From the NCBI GenBank assembly GCA_904420055.1, contig CAJFTV010000138.1:1-12215 (forward strand): a DNA stretch of 12,215 bases. Reading direction: 5' to 3'. Origin of the DNA: Candidatus Alloscillospira gallinarum (GTDB taxonomy: Bacteria > Bacillota > Clostridia > Oscillospirales > Oscillospiraceae). Numbering within the stretch: position 1 is the first letter of the stretch; each line of letters starts with the position of its first letter. Under the pieces are notes generated by a model. That model did not search any database and had not been told where the DNA came from. It was given only the letters and a program-made list of their open reading frames with translations. The position numbers and the translations under genes are program-made. Of the stretch, positions 6,537-12,215 are shown one piece after another.

Positions 6537-6581
6537 AAGTTATATCGAAATACAATAAACTTAGCGGGGAGGAATATATAA

Positions 6582-8411
6582 ATGTACAACATTAAGCATG
6601 TTACCGAGGACCTCGTATGGGTCGGAGGCAACGACAGGCGGCTTGCCCTTTTTGAGGGTGTTTATCCCATACCCTACGGCGTATCATACAACTCATATCT
6701 GCTTTTGGACGAGTCAACAGTCCTGTTTGACACTGTTGACAAGGCTATTGGGGAACAGTTTCTGGAAAATCTGGCTCAGGCCCTTGGCGGCAGGAAGCTC
6801 AACTTTATTGTCCTCCAGCATATGGAGCCCGACCATGCCTCAATGTTCCGTGAAGTGATGTACCGTTACCCTGAGGCAATACCTGTGTGCAATAAAAAAA
6901 CCGCCGGAATGGTAAAGCAGTTCACGGGGCTAGACATAACTGAAAAGGCCTACATCGTAGACGAGGGCGGTATGCTCAATACAGGCCGTCATTCATTTAC
7001 GTTCGTAAACGCCCCCATGGTACACTGGCCGGAAGTCATGGTGACGTATGATTTAACGGATAAAATCCTCTTCTCGGCCGACGCTTTCGGCACTTTTGGC
7101 GCACAGGACGGCGCGCTTTTTGCCGATGAGGTGGACTTTAACGGAGACTATCTCCACCAGGCGAGAATTTACTACACAAACATCGTTGGGAAATACGGCC
7201 CGCAGGTAACGGCCGTACTAAAAAAGGCCGCAGCTCTTGACATTAAAATGATTTGTCCCCTGCACGGCTTTGTGTGGCGGAAAAATATCGGCTCTATTCT
7301 GGAGAAATACATTCTCTGGAGTTCCTACACCCCTGAAGAGGCGGGTGTTGTCATAGCATACGGCTCAATATACGGCAACACGGAAAACGCCGCTGAAATT
7401 TTAGCGTCCCTGCTCCGTCAGAAGGGCATAACCACGCGCCTTTACGACGTGTCGGTCACCCACCCCTCCGAGATACTTGCCGCCGCGTTCCGGTACAGCC
7501 ATGTGGTATTTGCCTCCCCCACTTACAACAACGGGATTTTCACTCCTATGGAGACGCTGCTGCACGATATCGCGGCTCACAACCTGCAAAACCGCACATT
7601 TGCCTTTATTCAGAACGGCTCATGGGCTCCCGCCTGCGGCAGGCAGATGCGCGCAGTTTTAGAGCAAATTAAAAATACCGTTTTTCTGGACGAGAGCGTG
7701 TGCATAAAATCCTCTCTCTGTGAAAACCAGCTTGAGGAGCTTCAGGCTCTTGCAGACGCCATTGCCGCCTCAATGCCTGCTCCCAGTGAGCCTAAGGCAC
7801 CGGCAGTTGACAGCAAGGTTTTAAATACGCTTTCTTACGGTCTCTACGTCCTCACGGCAAAAGATGGTGAAAGACAGACCGGCTGTATTATAAACACCCC
7901 CTGCCAGGTTGCAAGTAGTCCCCTTTTGGTCAGCATATCCGTAAACAAGCAGAACTATACAAAAGACATAATTGAGGAAACCGGCGTGTTTAACCTCTCC
8001 GTGCTCTCGGAGGAGGCATCATTTGACACATTTAAGCGATTCGGCTTTCAGAGCGGGCGCAATACGGACAAGTTTGCCGGCTTCTCGGCCTACAAGCTCG
8101 CCGACAACGGTGTGGCGTATGTAACCGAAGGTGTCTGCACTTATCTCTCAGGCAAAGTAGTGGCGTCTTACGATATGGGCTCACACATGCTGTTTATAGC
8201 CGAGGTCACAGGCGGCGGCACAGTCTCTTCAGCTGCCCCTGCAACCTATGCATATTATCACGCAAACATAAAGCCGAAAAAGACAGAGGAGAAGAAAAAG
8301 GGCTTTGTCTGCTCTATATGCGGCTATGTCTATGAGGGGGACACCCTTCCAAACGACTTTGTGTGCCCCATATGCAAGCACGGGCCCGAGGCCTTTGAAC
8401 CCATAGGCTAA
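6582..8411 (+). CDS. Four-module flavodiiron protein: FprA core fused to flavin reductase and rubredoxin
   Basis: A 609-residue cytosolic O2/NO-reductase-type flavoprotein. Residues 1-250 are the metallo-beta-lactamase-like diiron domain with ligands His80, Glu82, Asp84-His85, His148, Asp167 and His228. Residues 254-395 are flavodoxin, with the FMN phosphate loop YGSIYGNTE at 260-268. After a Pro/Ala linker (398-410), residues 412-560 resemble the flavin-reductase domain (LSYGLYVLTAKDG, then CIINTPCQVASSPLLVSISV). A charged linker leads to a short rubredoxin (575-609) with Cys577, Cys580, Cys595 and Cys598, whose two CxxC pairs are only 14 residues apart. In Moorella, FprA and Hrb (flavin reductase plus rubredoxin) are separate proteins acting together as an NADH-dependent NO/O2 reductase; here both are one chain. 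GGAGG precedes the ATG by nine bases. It is a single gene with its own promoter and terminator. Whether O2 or NO is preferred cannot be read from the sequence. Confidence 0.94.
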   Translation: MYNIKHVTEDLVWVGGNDRRLALFEGVYPIPYGVSYNSYLLLDESTVLFDTVDKAIGEQFLENLAQALGGRKLNFIVLQHMEPDHASMFREVMYRYPEAIPVCNKKTAGMVKQFTGLDITEKAYIVDEGGMLNTGRHSFTFVNAPMVHWPEVMVTYDLTDKILFSADAFGTFGAQDGALFADEVDFNGDYLHQARIYYTNIVGKYGPQVTAVLKKAAALDIKMICPLHGFVWRKNIGSILEKYILWSSYTPEEAGVVIAYGSIYGNTENAAEILASLLRQKGITTRLYDVSVTHPSEILAAAFRYSHVVFASPTYNNGIFTPMETLLHDIAAHNLQNRTFAFIQNGSWAPACGRQMRAVLEQIKNTVFLDESVCIKSSLCENQLEELQALADAIAASMPAPSEPKAPAVDSKVLNTLSYGLYVLTAKDGERQTGCIINTPCQVASSPLLVSISVNKQNYTKDIIEETGVFNLSVLSEEASFDTFKRFGFQSGRNTDKFAGFSAYKLADNGVAYVTEGVCTYLSGKVVASYDMGSHMLFIAEVTGGGTVSSAAPATYAYYHANIKPKKTEEKKKGFVCSICGYVYEGDTLPNDFVCPICKHGPEAFEPIG

Positions 8412-8426
8412 AAAACATAAATAACT

Positions 8427-8467
8427 ATGCCGACGGTATTACAAAAGAATACCGCCGGCATTTTCTT
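8427..8467 (+). terminator. Intrinsic terminator of the flavodiiron gene (possibly bidirectional)
   Basis: A 14-base-pair stem with one mismatch (8427-8440 with 8448-8461) and a 7-base loop is followed by TTTCTT. On the minus strand the same hairpin is followed by AGTTATTTATG and then TTTTTT, so it may also end transcripts coming from the DUF4180 gene. Confidence 0.85.
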
Positions 8468-8572
8468 GCCTTATTGACATTTTCAGGAGACAAACACTGT
8501 CCGCCGCAGGAGGAAAGACCAATACCTCTGTAGCTTAAGCGCCGCACCTATTAAAAATCATGTCAAAAACTG
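8468..8572. other. Short convergent gap without a recognised gene
   Basis: Between the flavodiiron terminator and the DUF4180 stop. It holds AGGAGGAAA at about 8508-8516 that looks like a ribosome-binding site but is followed by no usable start codon or open frame, and a direct repeat TGTCA at 8561-8575 near the DUF4180 stop. Nothing else is visible. Confidence 0.4.
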
Positions 8573-8941
8573 TCACTGTATTTCGCCTAATTTCTCAATA
8601 GCCTCCTCTTTGGTGGCCACAAAAAAGAAGTTGCTGCCTCTGTCCGACTCGTAAATAAAATCCCTCAGCGGTTTGCTTGTATAGTTGGAATAATCACCGT
8701 AAATCGCAGCCTTAACATGATAGTTAATAAATTTCTGCAGAATTTCTCCCGCTATTCCAGTGCTTAGTATAAAAAAGCCTTCAGCTATAGTCCTTTTATC
8801 AATAGCTATTTTATCTGTACCCATTTCATGTTTAACTCTCATAGCAAGGTTCAGAGCCGACTCTGTATCTGAAATCACCGTTTCGCCGCCTGTAACAACA
8901 GCAATATCTGTATTACCATATCTTAAACACTCAATATTCAT
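8573..8941 (-). CDS. DUF4180-family protein
   Basis: A 122-residue soluble protein of unknown function. The segments AGEILQKFINYHVKAAIYGDYSNYTSKPLRDFIYESDRG and FFVATKEEAIEKL near the C-terminus are typical of DUF4180, which I recognise from memory. The N-terminal half alternates short hydrophobic strands with helices (DIAVVTGGETVISDTESALNLAMRV), with no cysteine pair, signal peptide or membrane segment and no recognisable catalytic motif. Family length is about 115-125, so it looks complete. GAGAGG precedes the ATG by eight bases. It lies 70 bases after the permease gene in the same orientation and may be co-transcribed with the ABC operon, although TTGACA at 9002-9007 could give it its own start. 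No function is proposed. Confidence 0.82.
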   Translation of the reverse strand: MNIECLRYGNTDIAVVTGGETVISDTESALNLAMRVKHEMGTDKIAIDKRTIAEGFFILSTGIAGEILQKFINYHVKAAIYGDYSNYTSKPLRDFIYESDRGSNFFFVATKEEAIEKLGEIQ

Positions 8942-8979
8942 AGCTTTATCCTCTCAAACTTCATTTCTAATTTGCTGTT

Positions 8980-9007
8980 CCTGTACACAAAACTATCAGT
9001 ATGTCAA
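8980..9007 (-). promoter_or_regulatory. Possible promoter of the DUF4180 gene
   Basis: A perfect TTGACA on the minus strand (9002-9007) is followed after 16 bases by a poor -10 (TACAGG, 8980-8985). The weak -10 leaves open whether the gene has its own promoter or is read from the ABC operon. Confidence 0.3.
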
Positions 9008-9011
9008 TATA

Positions 9012-10583
9012 TCAACTTCGCAGCTTGAATGTTCTCGGTGCAAACTTGTACACAAGAAGGCACGCCGCACCGCAGTAGACGGCGCAGAAGGCTATACACA
9101 AAACGCCGAAAATCAGCGTATCCAGCCGCAGGCGCATCATTGCAAAGCACACGATATACGTCACTGTCAAAACCACCTGGTACATGCCGCTTTTCATCTC
9201 CGTACCCGCGTTGTAGGGCTGCAAAAGATAATAAATCGTCAGGTAGTGCACGGAGAAAAACACGCTCATTGCGACAATAGACACAAATATAACGACATAG
9301 TTTATGGGATTTTCCGTACCGCCTGAGACGTATAGTATCAGTGCCAGCCCTGCCCCCAGCACTGCCGCCGGCAGGAGATTAATCTTTATAATCTCTCTCA
9401 GCCTTATGGCAAAGAGCTTTAGTACCATTTTCGGCTGCTTGTAAAACGAGTATGTAAGCAGGCTGTGGTCGCAGTTCATAAACAGTGCTCTGGTAAATCC
9501 CGTCCCTCTGTTTATCGCGTACATAATAAACACAAAGTAAGGCAGAAACGTCATCAAAAGCTCGTTTGCGCCTTGCCTTATCTCCGGCCTTATGTAAAAC
9601 GCAAGAAGGCACCCCAAGATGAGAAACAGGCACACCGCCGTGAGTCTCAAGGCGGATTTCCACAGTATTTTTCTGTGGCGCTTTACAAAAAGCTCATTTA
9701 AAAATTCAAAGCCCTTTTTGTCGCTTTTTATATCAGTATCGGCGGATATGACCTTCTCGCTGGCATTTTTTGCCGCTGAGCCCATCGCGTCCATCTGAGT
9801 CAGGAGCTGGCTTAAAAGCTGCTGGTTCACGGCGCGGTATTCGTCAAAGCCTATAATCCTTCTGACAGACAGTATTCCGCCTATAACTCCCGCTGCCATA
9901 ACCGCCGCGGCGGCATACTCCGGCACAATTATCCCAAGCGCCGGCAGTCCATAGGCCAGAGCGAGGAGCAGGCCAACTGCAAGCCACGCAAATTTTCCCA
10001 GACGGTTTTCATTGTAGGCGTCTCCCGTCCTCTTATAACTTCGCAGATTTGAAGCTGCAACGGTTATTTTAATACCTGCCACGAAAAACGGCATCATCAC
10101 ACAGAGCCATACCGGAACCCCGGCGCCCATTCCAAAAAACAGTCCGCAGGCTAAAAATCCTACGAGAACCTTTAAAATCATATACCCGTAATTTATCAGC
10201 GTATACTCCCGGGCGTCCATGCGCATGAGTATTATGGCATAATATTTATCCCGGGTGGGGTTAAACAGATGGGTATTCATAAAAGAGCCAATTACCGAAA
10301 GGAACAGAAAGCAGTGCACAAAAGCACCGTCTTTCGGCATGTTGCCATACATCGCCGCCGCACCTGACACCATGATGAGAAAATACAGTATTTTTCCCAG
10401 AAATGCGGAGCAAACCTCCCACAGCACAGCGACGACATTTGCAAATACTTTCAGGCCCCGGACACCGTACAGCTTCTCGGGGAGCAGCTTTTTCACAAGG
10501 GGTATCTGCTTTAAACCGTACAGCACACTGTTCACCCTGTATGTATTTTTAAGGTCAAAGGAAATCTTCAGGGTCTTATTCAT
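9012..10583 (-). CDS. Large ABC-type multi-helix permease
   Basis: A 523-residue integral membrane protein with roughly 11-12 hydrophobic segments in two sets: about 52-79, 88-106, 133-152, 156-176, 199-219 and 224-242, then a hydrophilic stretch at 243-308 (rich in Lys, Asp, Gln), then about 311-331, 344-360, 401-420, 427-452, 468-483 and 488-513. Two six-helix halves joined by a cytosolic loop would let one chain serve as the complete membrane part for two copies of the ATPase encoded just upstream, whose stop it overlaps by 8 bases; GGAGG lies six bases before its ATG. Size and layout fit the clostridial 'putative ABC exporter' permeases, a poorly characterised group. No substrate can be inferred. 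The first 45 residues are basic and likely cytosolic. Confidence 0.8.
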   Translation of the reverse strand: MNKTLKISFDLKNTYRVNSVLYGLKQIPLVKKLLPEKLYGVRGLKVFANVVAVLWEVCSAFLGKILYFLIMVSGAAAMYGNMPKDGAFVHCFLFLSVIGSFMNTHLFNPTRDKYYAIILMRMDAREYTLINYGYMILKVLVGFLACGLFFGMGAGVPVWLCVMMPFFVAGIKITVAASNLRSYKRTGDAYNENRLGKFAWLAVGLLLALAYGLPALGIIVPEYAAAAVMAAGVIGGILSVRRIIGFDEYRAVNQQLLSQLLTQMDAMGSAAKNASEKVISADTDIKSDKKGFEFLNELFVKRHRKILWKSALRLTAVCLFLILGCLLAFYIRPEIRQGANELLMTFLPYFVFIMYAINRGTGFTRALFMNCDHSLLTYSFYKQPKMVLKLFAIRLREIIKINLLPAAVLGAGLALILYVSGGTENPINYVVIFVSIVAMSVFFSVHYLTIYYLLQPYNAGTEMKSGMYQVVLTVTYIVCFAMMRLRLDTLIFGVLCIAFCAVYCGAACLLVYKFAPRTFKLRS

Positions 10584-11283
10584 CTGTCTCCTCCGTCAGG
10601 GCGGCTATTATCTTGTCCTTAAACTCTCCAACGTCCAGGTTTTCCTTGTCCACATTTTCCAAGACACCCCCGTGGAGCAGCACTATCTCATCGCACAGGT
10701 CCAGCGCCAAATCCATTATATGGGTTGAAAATATGGTTATCCTCCCCGCCTTTAATGAGCGGAGAAGCTTTTTCATCTCCTCAGACGTAACCACGTCCAG
10801 CGAGGTTAGCGGCTCGTCTAAAAGCAGCAGATTTGGCTGAGCAATGATGTTTACAAGCATCTGCATTTTGTTTTTCATACCGTGGGAGTAGTCCTTTAAG
10901 AGCTTATCCCTGTCGTCCGCGGCAATGCCCATATATTCAAAATACTCGTCGAGGGGGCGTACATTTTTGATGCTCTTCTCATTTATGTCGAGAAAAAACT
11001 TCAAGAACTCCCTGCCTGTTAAAAACTCCGGCACAGTAGGGGTAGACAGCACGTATCCCACGTCTCCCGCCTCCGGCACCCGGCGCACGCCGTTTTCTTC
11101 CAGCCAAAACGTGCCCCCGTCCGCCTTTATATCTCTGTTCAGGCAGTTAAACAGCGTAGTCTTGCCGGCGCCGTTGCGCCCTAAAAGGCCGTAAATCTTA
11201 CCGCTCTCAAAGGTAAAGTCAATATCACGCAGGACTTCCTTGCCGCCAAATTTTTTCTGTAAGTGCTCAATAACAAATTTCAT
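10576..11283 (-). CDS. ABC transporter ATP-binding protein
   Basis: A 235-residue ATPase subunit of an ABC-2/exporter-type system. Walker A GRNGAGKT is at 35-42, Walker B LLLLDE at 152-157 with catalytic Glu157, D-loop SLD 161-163 and switch His188 in STH. The signature is a variant, YSHGM at 132-136, as in many ABC-2 ATPases. The Q-loop position reads VGYVLSTPTV at 75-84, with Ser80 where the conserved glutamine normally stands, an unusual change that should affect coupling to the permease. The ATG at 11281-11283 follows AAGGAGAG. It stands between a small membrane protein (16-base gap upstream) and the permease (8-base overlap downstream), so the four genes from the XRE regulator onward form one operon. 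Confidence 0.93.
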   Translation of the reverse strand: MKFVIEHLQKKFGGKEVLRDIDFTFESGKIYGLLGRNGAGKTTLFNCLNRDIKADGGTFWLEENGVRRVPEAGDVGYVLSTPTVPEFLTGREFLKFFLDINEKSIKNVRPLDEYFEYMGIAADDRDKLLKDYSHGMKNKMQMLVNIIAQPNLLLLDEPLTSLDVVTSEEMKKLLRSLKAGRITIFSTHIMDLALDLCDEIVLLHGGVLENVDKENLDVGEFKDKIIAALTEETDE

Positions 11284-11299
11284 TTTACTCTCCTTAAAT

Positions 11300-11719
11300 T
11301 TACATTTTCCTCTGGTAATATGCGATAAACAAGAGCTCTACTGCGGTTTTCAGTATGAATACGCCGATAAGCAGGAGAGTAATCCAGAGTTTCGCCCCCA
11401 TAATAATCGTGACCCACGCGCCGGCCATAACAAGCCACTGGAGTATATCTCCAGAAACCGCCTTTGCCCGGCGGCGTATTGCGACATTCCTCTCGTCATT
11501 TATCTCCACCTCATTTATCCGCATAATTTCAGGGTCCTTTTCCTCCCAGCGGCTAAATGCAAACTTTGCCACACCAAATCCAAAGAGCCCAAATCCCGCG
11601 CCCATTATTATACCGCTCCAAAGCGCCGTCAGTACATCTCTTAAAAACAGCACTGCCGTAATTCCTGCCGCGGCGCCTAAAATCGACAGAGCCAGAAATA
11701 CCTTTGTCTTTGTCCTCAC
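11300..11719 (-). CDS. Small four-helix membrane protein (DUF2178-like)
   Basis: A 139-residue membrane protein with helices at about 7-27, 32-54, 91-108 and 110-134. Between helices 2 and 3 lies a charged loop, SRWEEKDPEIMRINEVEINDERNVAIRRRAKA (56-87); the acidic-then-DER-then-basic pattern before a helix pair resembles DUF2178-type proteins that often accompany small XRE regulators, though I judge this by eye. It starts with GTG at 11717-11719, which overlaps the XRE stop as GTGA and has AGGAGG seven bases upstream. Its place between repressor and transporter suggests an accessory or signal-sensing role at the membrane; this is inference. No enzymatic motif is seen. Confidence 0.78.
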   Translation of the reverse strand: MRTKTKVFLALSILGAAAGITAVLFLRDVLTALWSGIIMGAGFGLFGFGVAKFAFSRWEEKDPEIMRINEVEINDERNVAIRRRAKAVSGDILQWLVMAGAWVTIIMGAKLWITLLLIGVFILKTAVELLFIAYYQRKM

Positions 11720-11919
11720 AGCTTTTCCTCCTCATAGATAAAAATATCCTCAATGGACATGCCGAAATATCTGGCAATCTTAAATGCCAGCACAATGGAC
11801 GGATTATATCTTCCGTTTTCCAGCGAACCGATTGTCTGACGGGACACTCCCAGTGCCGCCGCCAGCTCCTCCTGCCGTATCCCGCGCTCTTTCCTTATCT
11901 CTTCAAGTCTGTTTTTCAC
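11716..11919 (-). CDS. Small XRE-family repressor (67 residues)
   Basis: A compact helix-turn-helix protein of the short YozG-like type: MKNRLEEIRKERGIRQEEL, then the HTH at about 15-38 (EELAAALGVSRQTIGSLENGRYNPS), and a C-terminal segment with ARYFGMSIEDIF that completes the domain. There is no separate sensor domain. I start at GTG 11917-11919, because GGGAGG lies eight bases upstream and the family begins there; a longer frame up to 11970 would start inside the predicted promoter. Such proteins typically repress their own operon. Two copies of an operator-like sequence flank its promoter, and the operon continues into the membrane protein and ABC transporter by overlapping or closely spaced genes. 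Confidence 0.9.
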   Translation of the reverse strand: MKNRLEEIRKERGIRQEELAAALGVSRQTIGSLENGRYNPSIVLAFKIARYFGMSIEDIFIYEEEKL

Positions 11920-11938
11920 GCTGACCACCTCCCAAAAG

Positions 11939-11954
11939 GGAAAGTAAACTTTCC
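11939..11954. promoter_or_regulatory. Probable XRE operator, site 1
   Basis: A perfect inverted repeat GGAAAGT-AA-ACTTTCC, between the -10 and the ribosome-binding site, covering the predicted transcription start. Repressor bound here would block initiation or early elongation. Confidence 0.7.
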
Positions 11955-11961
11955 ATATTCT

Positions 11962-11989
11962 ATTATACATACGGCGCCATATATGTCAA
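11962..11989 (-). promoter_or_regulatory. Promoter of the XRE-ABC operon
   Basis: On the minus strand a perfect -35 TTGACA (11984-11989) and perfect -10 TATAAT (11962-11967) are 16 bases apart. The spacer contains GGCGCC, the middle of a near-perfect palindrome. Operator-like sites overlap the -35 and the start region, so the promoter is strong but probably repressed. Confidence 0.85.
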
Positions 11990-12000
11990 GTATACTTTCC
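11985..12000. promoter_or_regulatory. Probable XRE operator, site 2
   Basis: Read on the minus strand GGAAAGT-AT-ACTTGAC matches site 1 at 12 of 16 or more positions and includes the palindrome AAGTATACTT. It overlaps the -35 box. Its centre is 46 bases from that of site 1. Confidence 0.62.
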
Positions 12001-12020
12001 ATTTTTGTCAGCGTTCCATG

Positions 12021-12045
12021 CAACCAAAAATAACATTTTTCGTTG
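12021..12045. repeat. Imperfect inverted repeat between the two XRE genes
   Basis: CAACCAAAAAT (12021-12031) and ATTTTTCGTTG (12035-12045) pair over 11 positions with one mismatch and a 3-base AAC loop. CAACCAA also matches TTGGTTG at 12053-12059, overlapping the -35 of the rightward gene. This may be an operator of the second regulator or a short hairpin. Confidence 0.4.
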
Positions 12046-12056
12046 TTCCCTGTTGG

Positions 12057-12085
12057 TTGAAACTGTATACTTGCAGTAGTATCAT
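12057..12085 (+). promoter_or_regulatory. Probable promoter of the rightward XRE gene
   Basis: TTGAAA (12057-12062) and TATCAT (12080-12085) are 17 bases apart, placed about 20 bases before the start codon. GTATACTTG within the spacer is the reverse complement of CAAGTATAC in XRE operator site 2. Confidence 0.5.
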
Positions 12086-12105
12086 ACGATTGCGGGGTGA
12101 AAAAC

Positions 12106-12215
12106 ATGAAAAAGCATACTAATCACATTTCACGCAACCTCACAACTCTCAGAAATTTAAATCACTATTCACTGGAGTATGTTGCCGAGAAAATCGGCGT
12201 GTCACGTCAGGCCGT
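12106..12215 (+). CDS. XRE-type HTH regulator, N-terminal part (cut by window edge)
   Basis: The first 36 codons of a rightward gene. The translation, MKKHTNHISRNLTTLRNLNHYSLEYV then AEKIGVSRQAV, is the start of a Cro/C1-type helix-turn-helix: helix 1 to NLTTLRNLN, helices 2-3 around SLEYVAEKIGVSRQAV. Such genes often carry a longer C-terminal part, which lies outside the window. The ATG at 12106 is preceded by GGGGTG with a six-base gap. It is divergent from the small XRE repressor with roughly 185 bases between start codons. Cross-regulation is possible, not shown. Confidence 0.78.
   Translation, partial: MKKHTNHISRNLTTLRNLNHYSLEYVAEKIGVSRQA

Noticed and set aside
8760..9326. Plus-strand open frame spanning the DUF4180 and permease ends
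   Set aside because: It crosses two well-supported minus-strand genes and the gap between them, and its translation resembles no family.
11920..11970. ATG start at 11970 for the small XRE protein
   Set aside because: It overlaps the -10 region and operator site 1. GTG at 11919 has GGGAGG upstream and gives the family's usual length.
1..12215. CRISPR array, tRNA, rRNA, IS element or prophage
   Set aside because: No regularly spaced repeats, cloverleaf-like sequences, transposase motifs, terminal repeats or phage proteins were seen on either strand.

Overview
The window reads as a chromosomal stretch of an anaerobic Firmicute of the Clostridia, probably a gut Lachnospiraceae-type organism. 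The signs are strong GGAGG ribosome-binding sites, sigma-A type TTGACA/TATAAT promoters, frequent ATA isoleucine codons with moderate GC, tightly packed operons, and a rubredoxin-linked flavodiiron protein. This placement is inference from style and gene content, not from a phylogenetic marker. I see no IS element, phage gene, tRNA, rRNA or CRISPR array.

Left part (1-2270). A deoxynucleoside-salvage operon runs leftwards: deoC (deoxyribose-phosphate aldolase) is joined by an ATGA overlap to deoD (purine nucleoside phosphorylase), which leaves the window. Divergent from it is a small two-CBS-domain protein, followed by two tandem intrinsic terminators. Converging on these is a phosphoribosyltransferase with a near-ideal promoter, so two of the three transcription units here concern nucleosides and PRPP.

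Middle (2236-6400). A MarR regulator and two half-size ABC exporters form a leftward operon with 3-nt and overlapping junctions. The two ABC proteins carry complementary defects in their ATPase motifs, as expected for a heterodimeric multidrug-type exporter with one degenerate ATP site. The MarR promoter is surrounded by inverted repeats that are good operator candidates.

Centre right (6400-8470). Divergent from marR is a 609-residue flavodiiron protein of four modules: metallo-beta-lactamase diiron domain, flavodoxin, flavin reductase and short rubredoxin. It looks like a natural fusion of FprA with a high-molecular-weight rubredoxin (Hrb), putting most of an NAD(P)H-to-O2/NO electron chain in one chain.

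Right part (8573-12215). A leftward operon holds an autoregulated-looking 67-residue XRE repressor, a four-helix membrane protein, an ABC ATPase and a large multi-helix permease; a DUF4180 protein follows after about 70 bases. The XRE promoter is bracketed by two copies of a GGAAAGT-WW-ACTT operator-like site. Divergent from it, a second XRE-type regulator begins and is cut by the window edge. The least described parts are this XRE/membrane/ABC module with its DUF4180 neighbour, and the four-module flavodiiron fusion.
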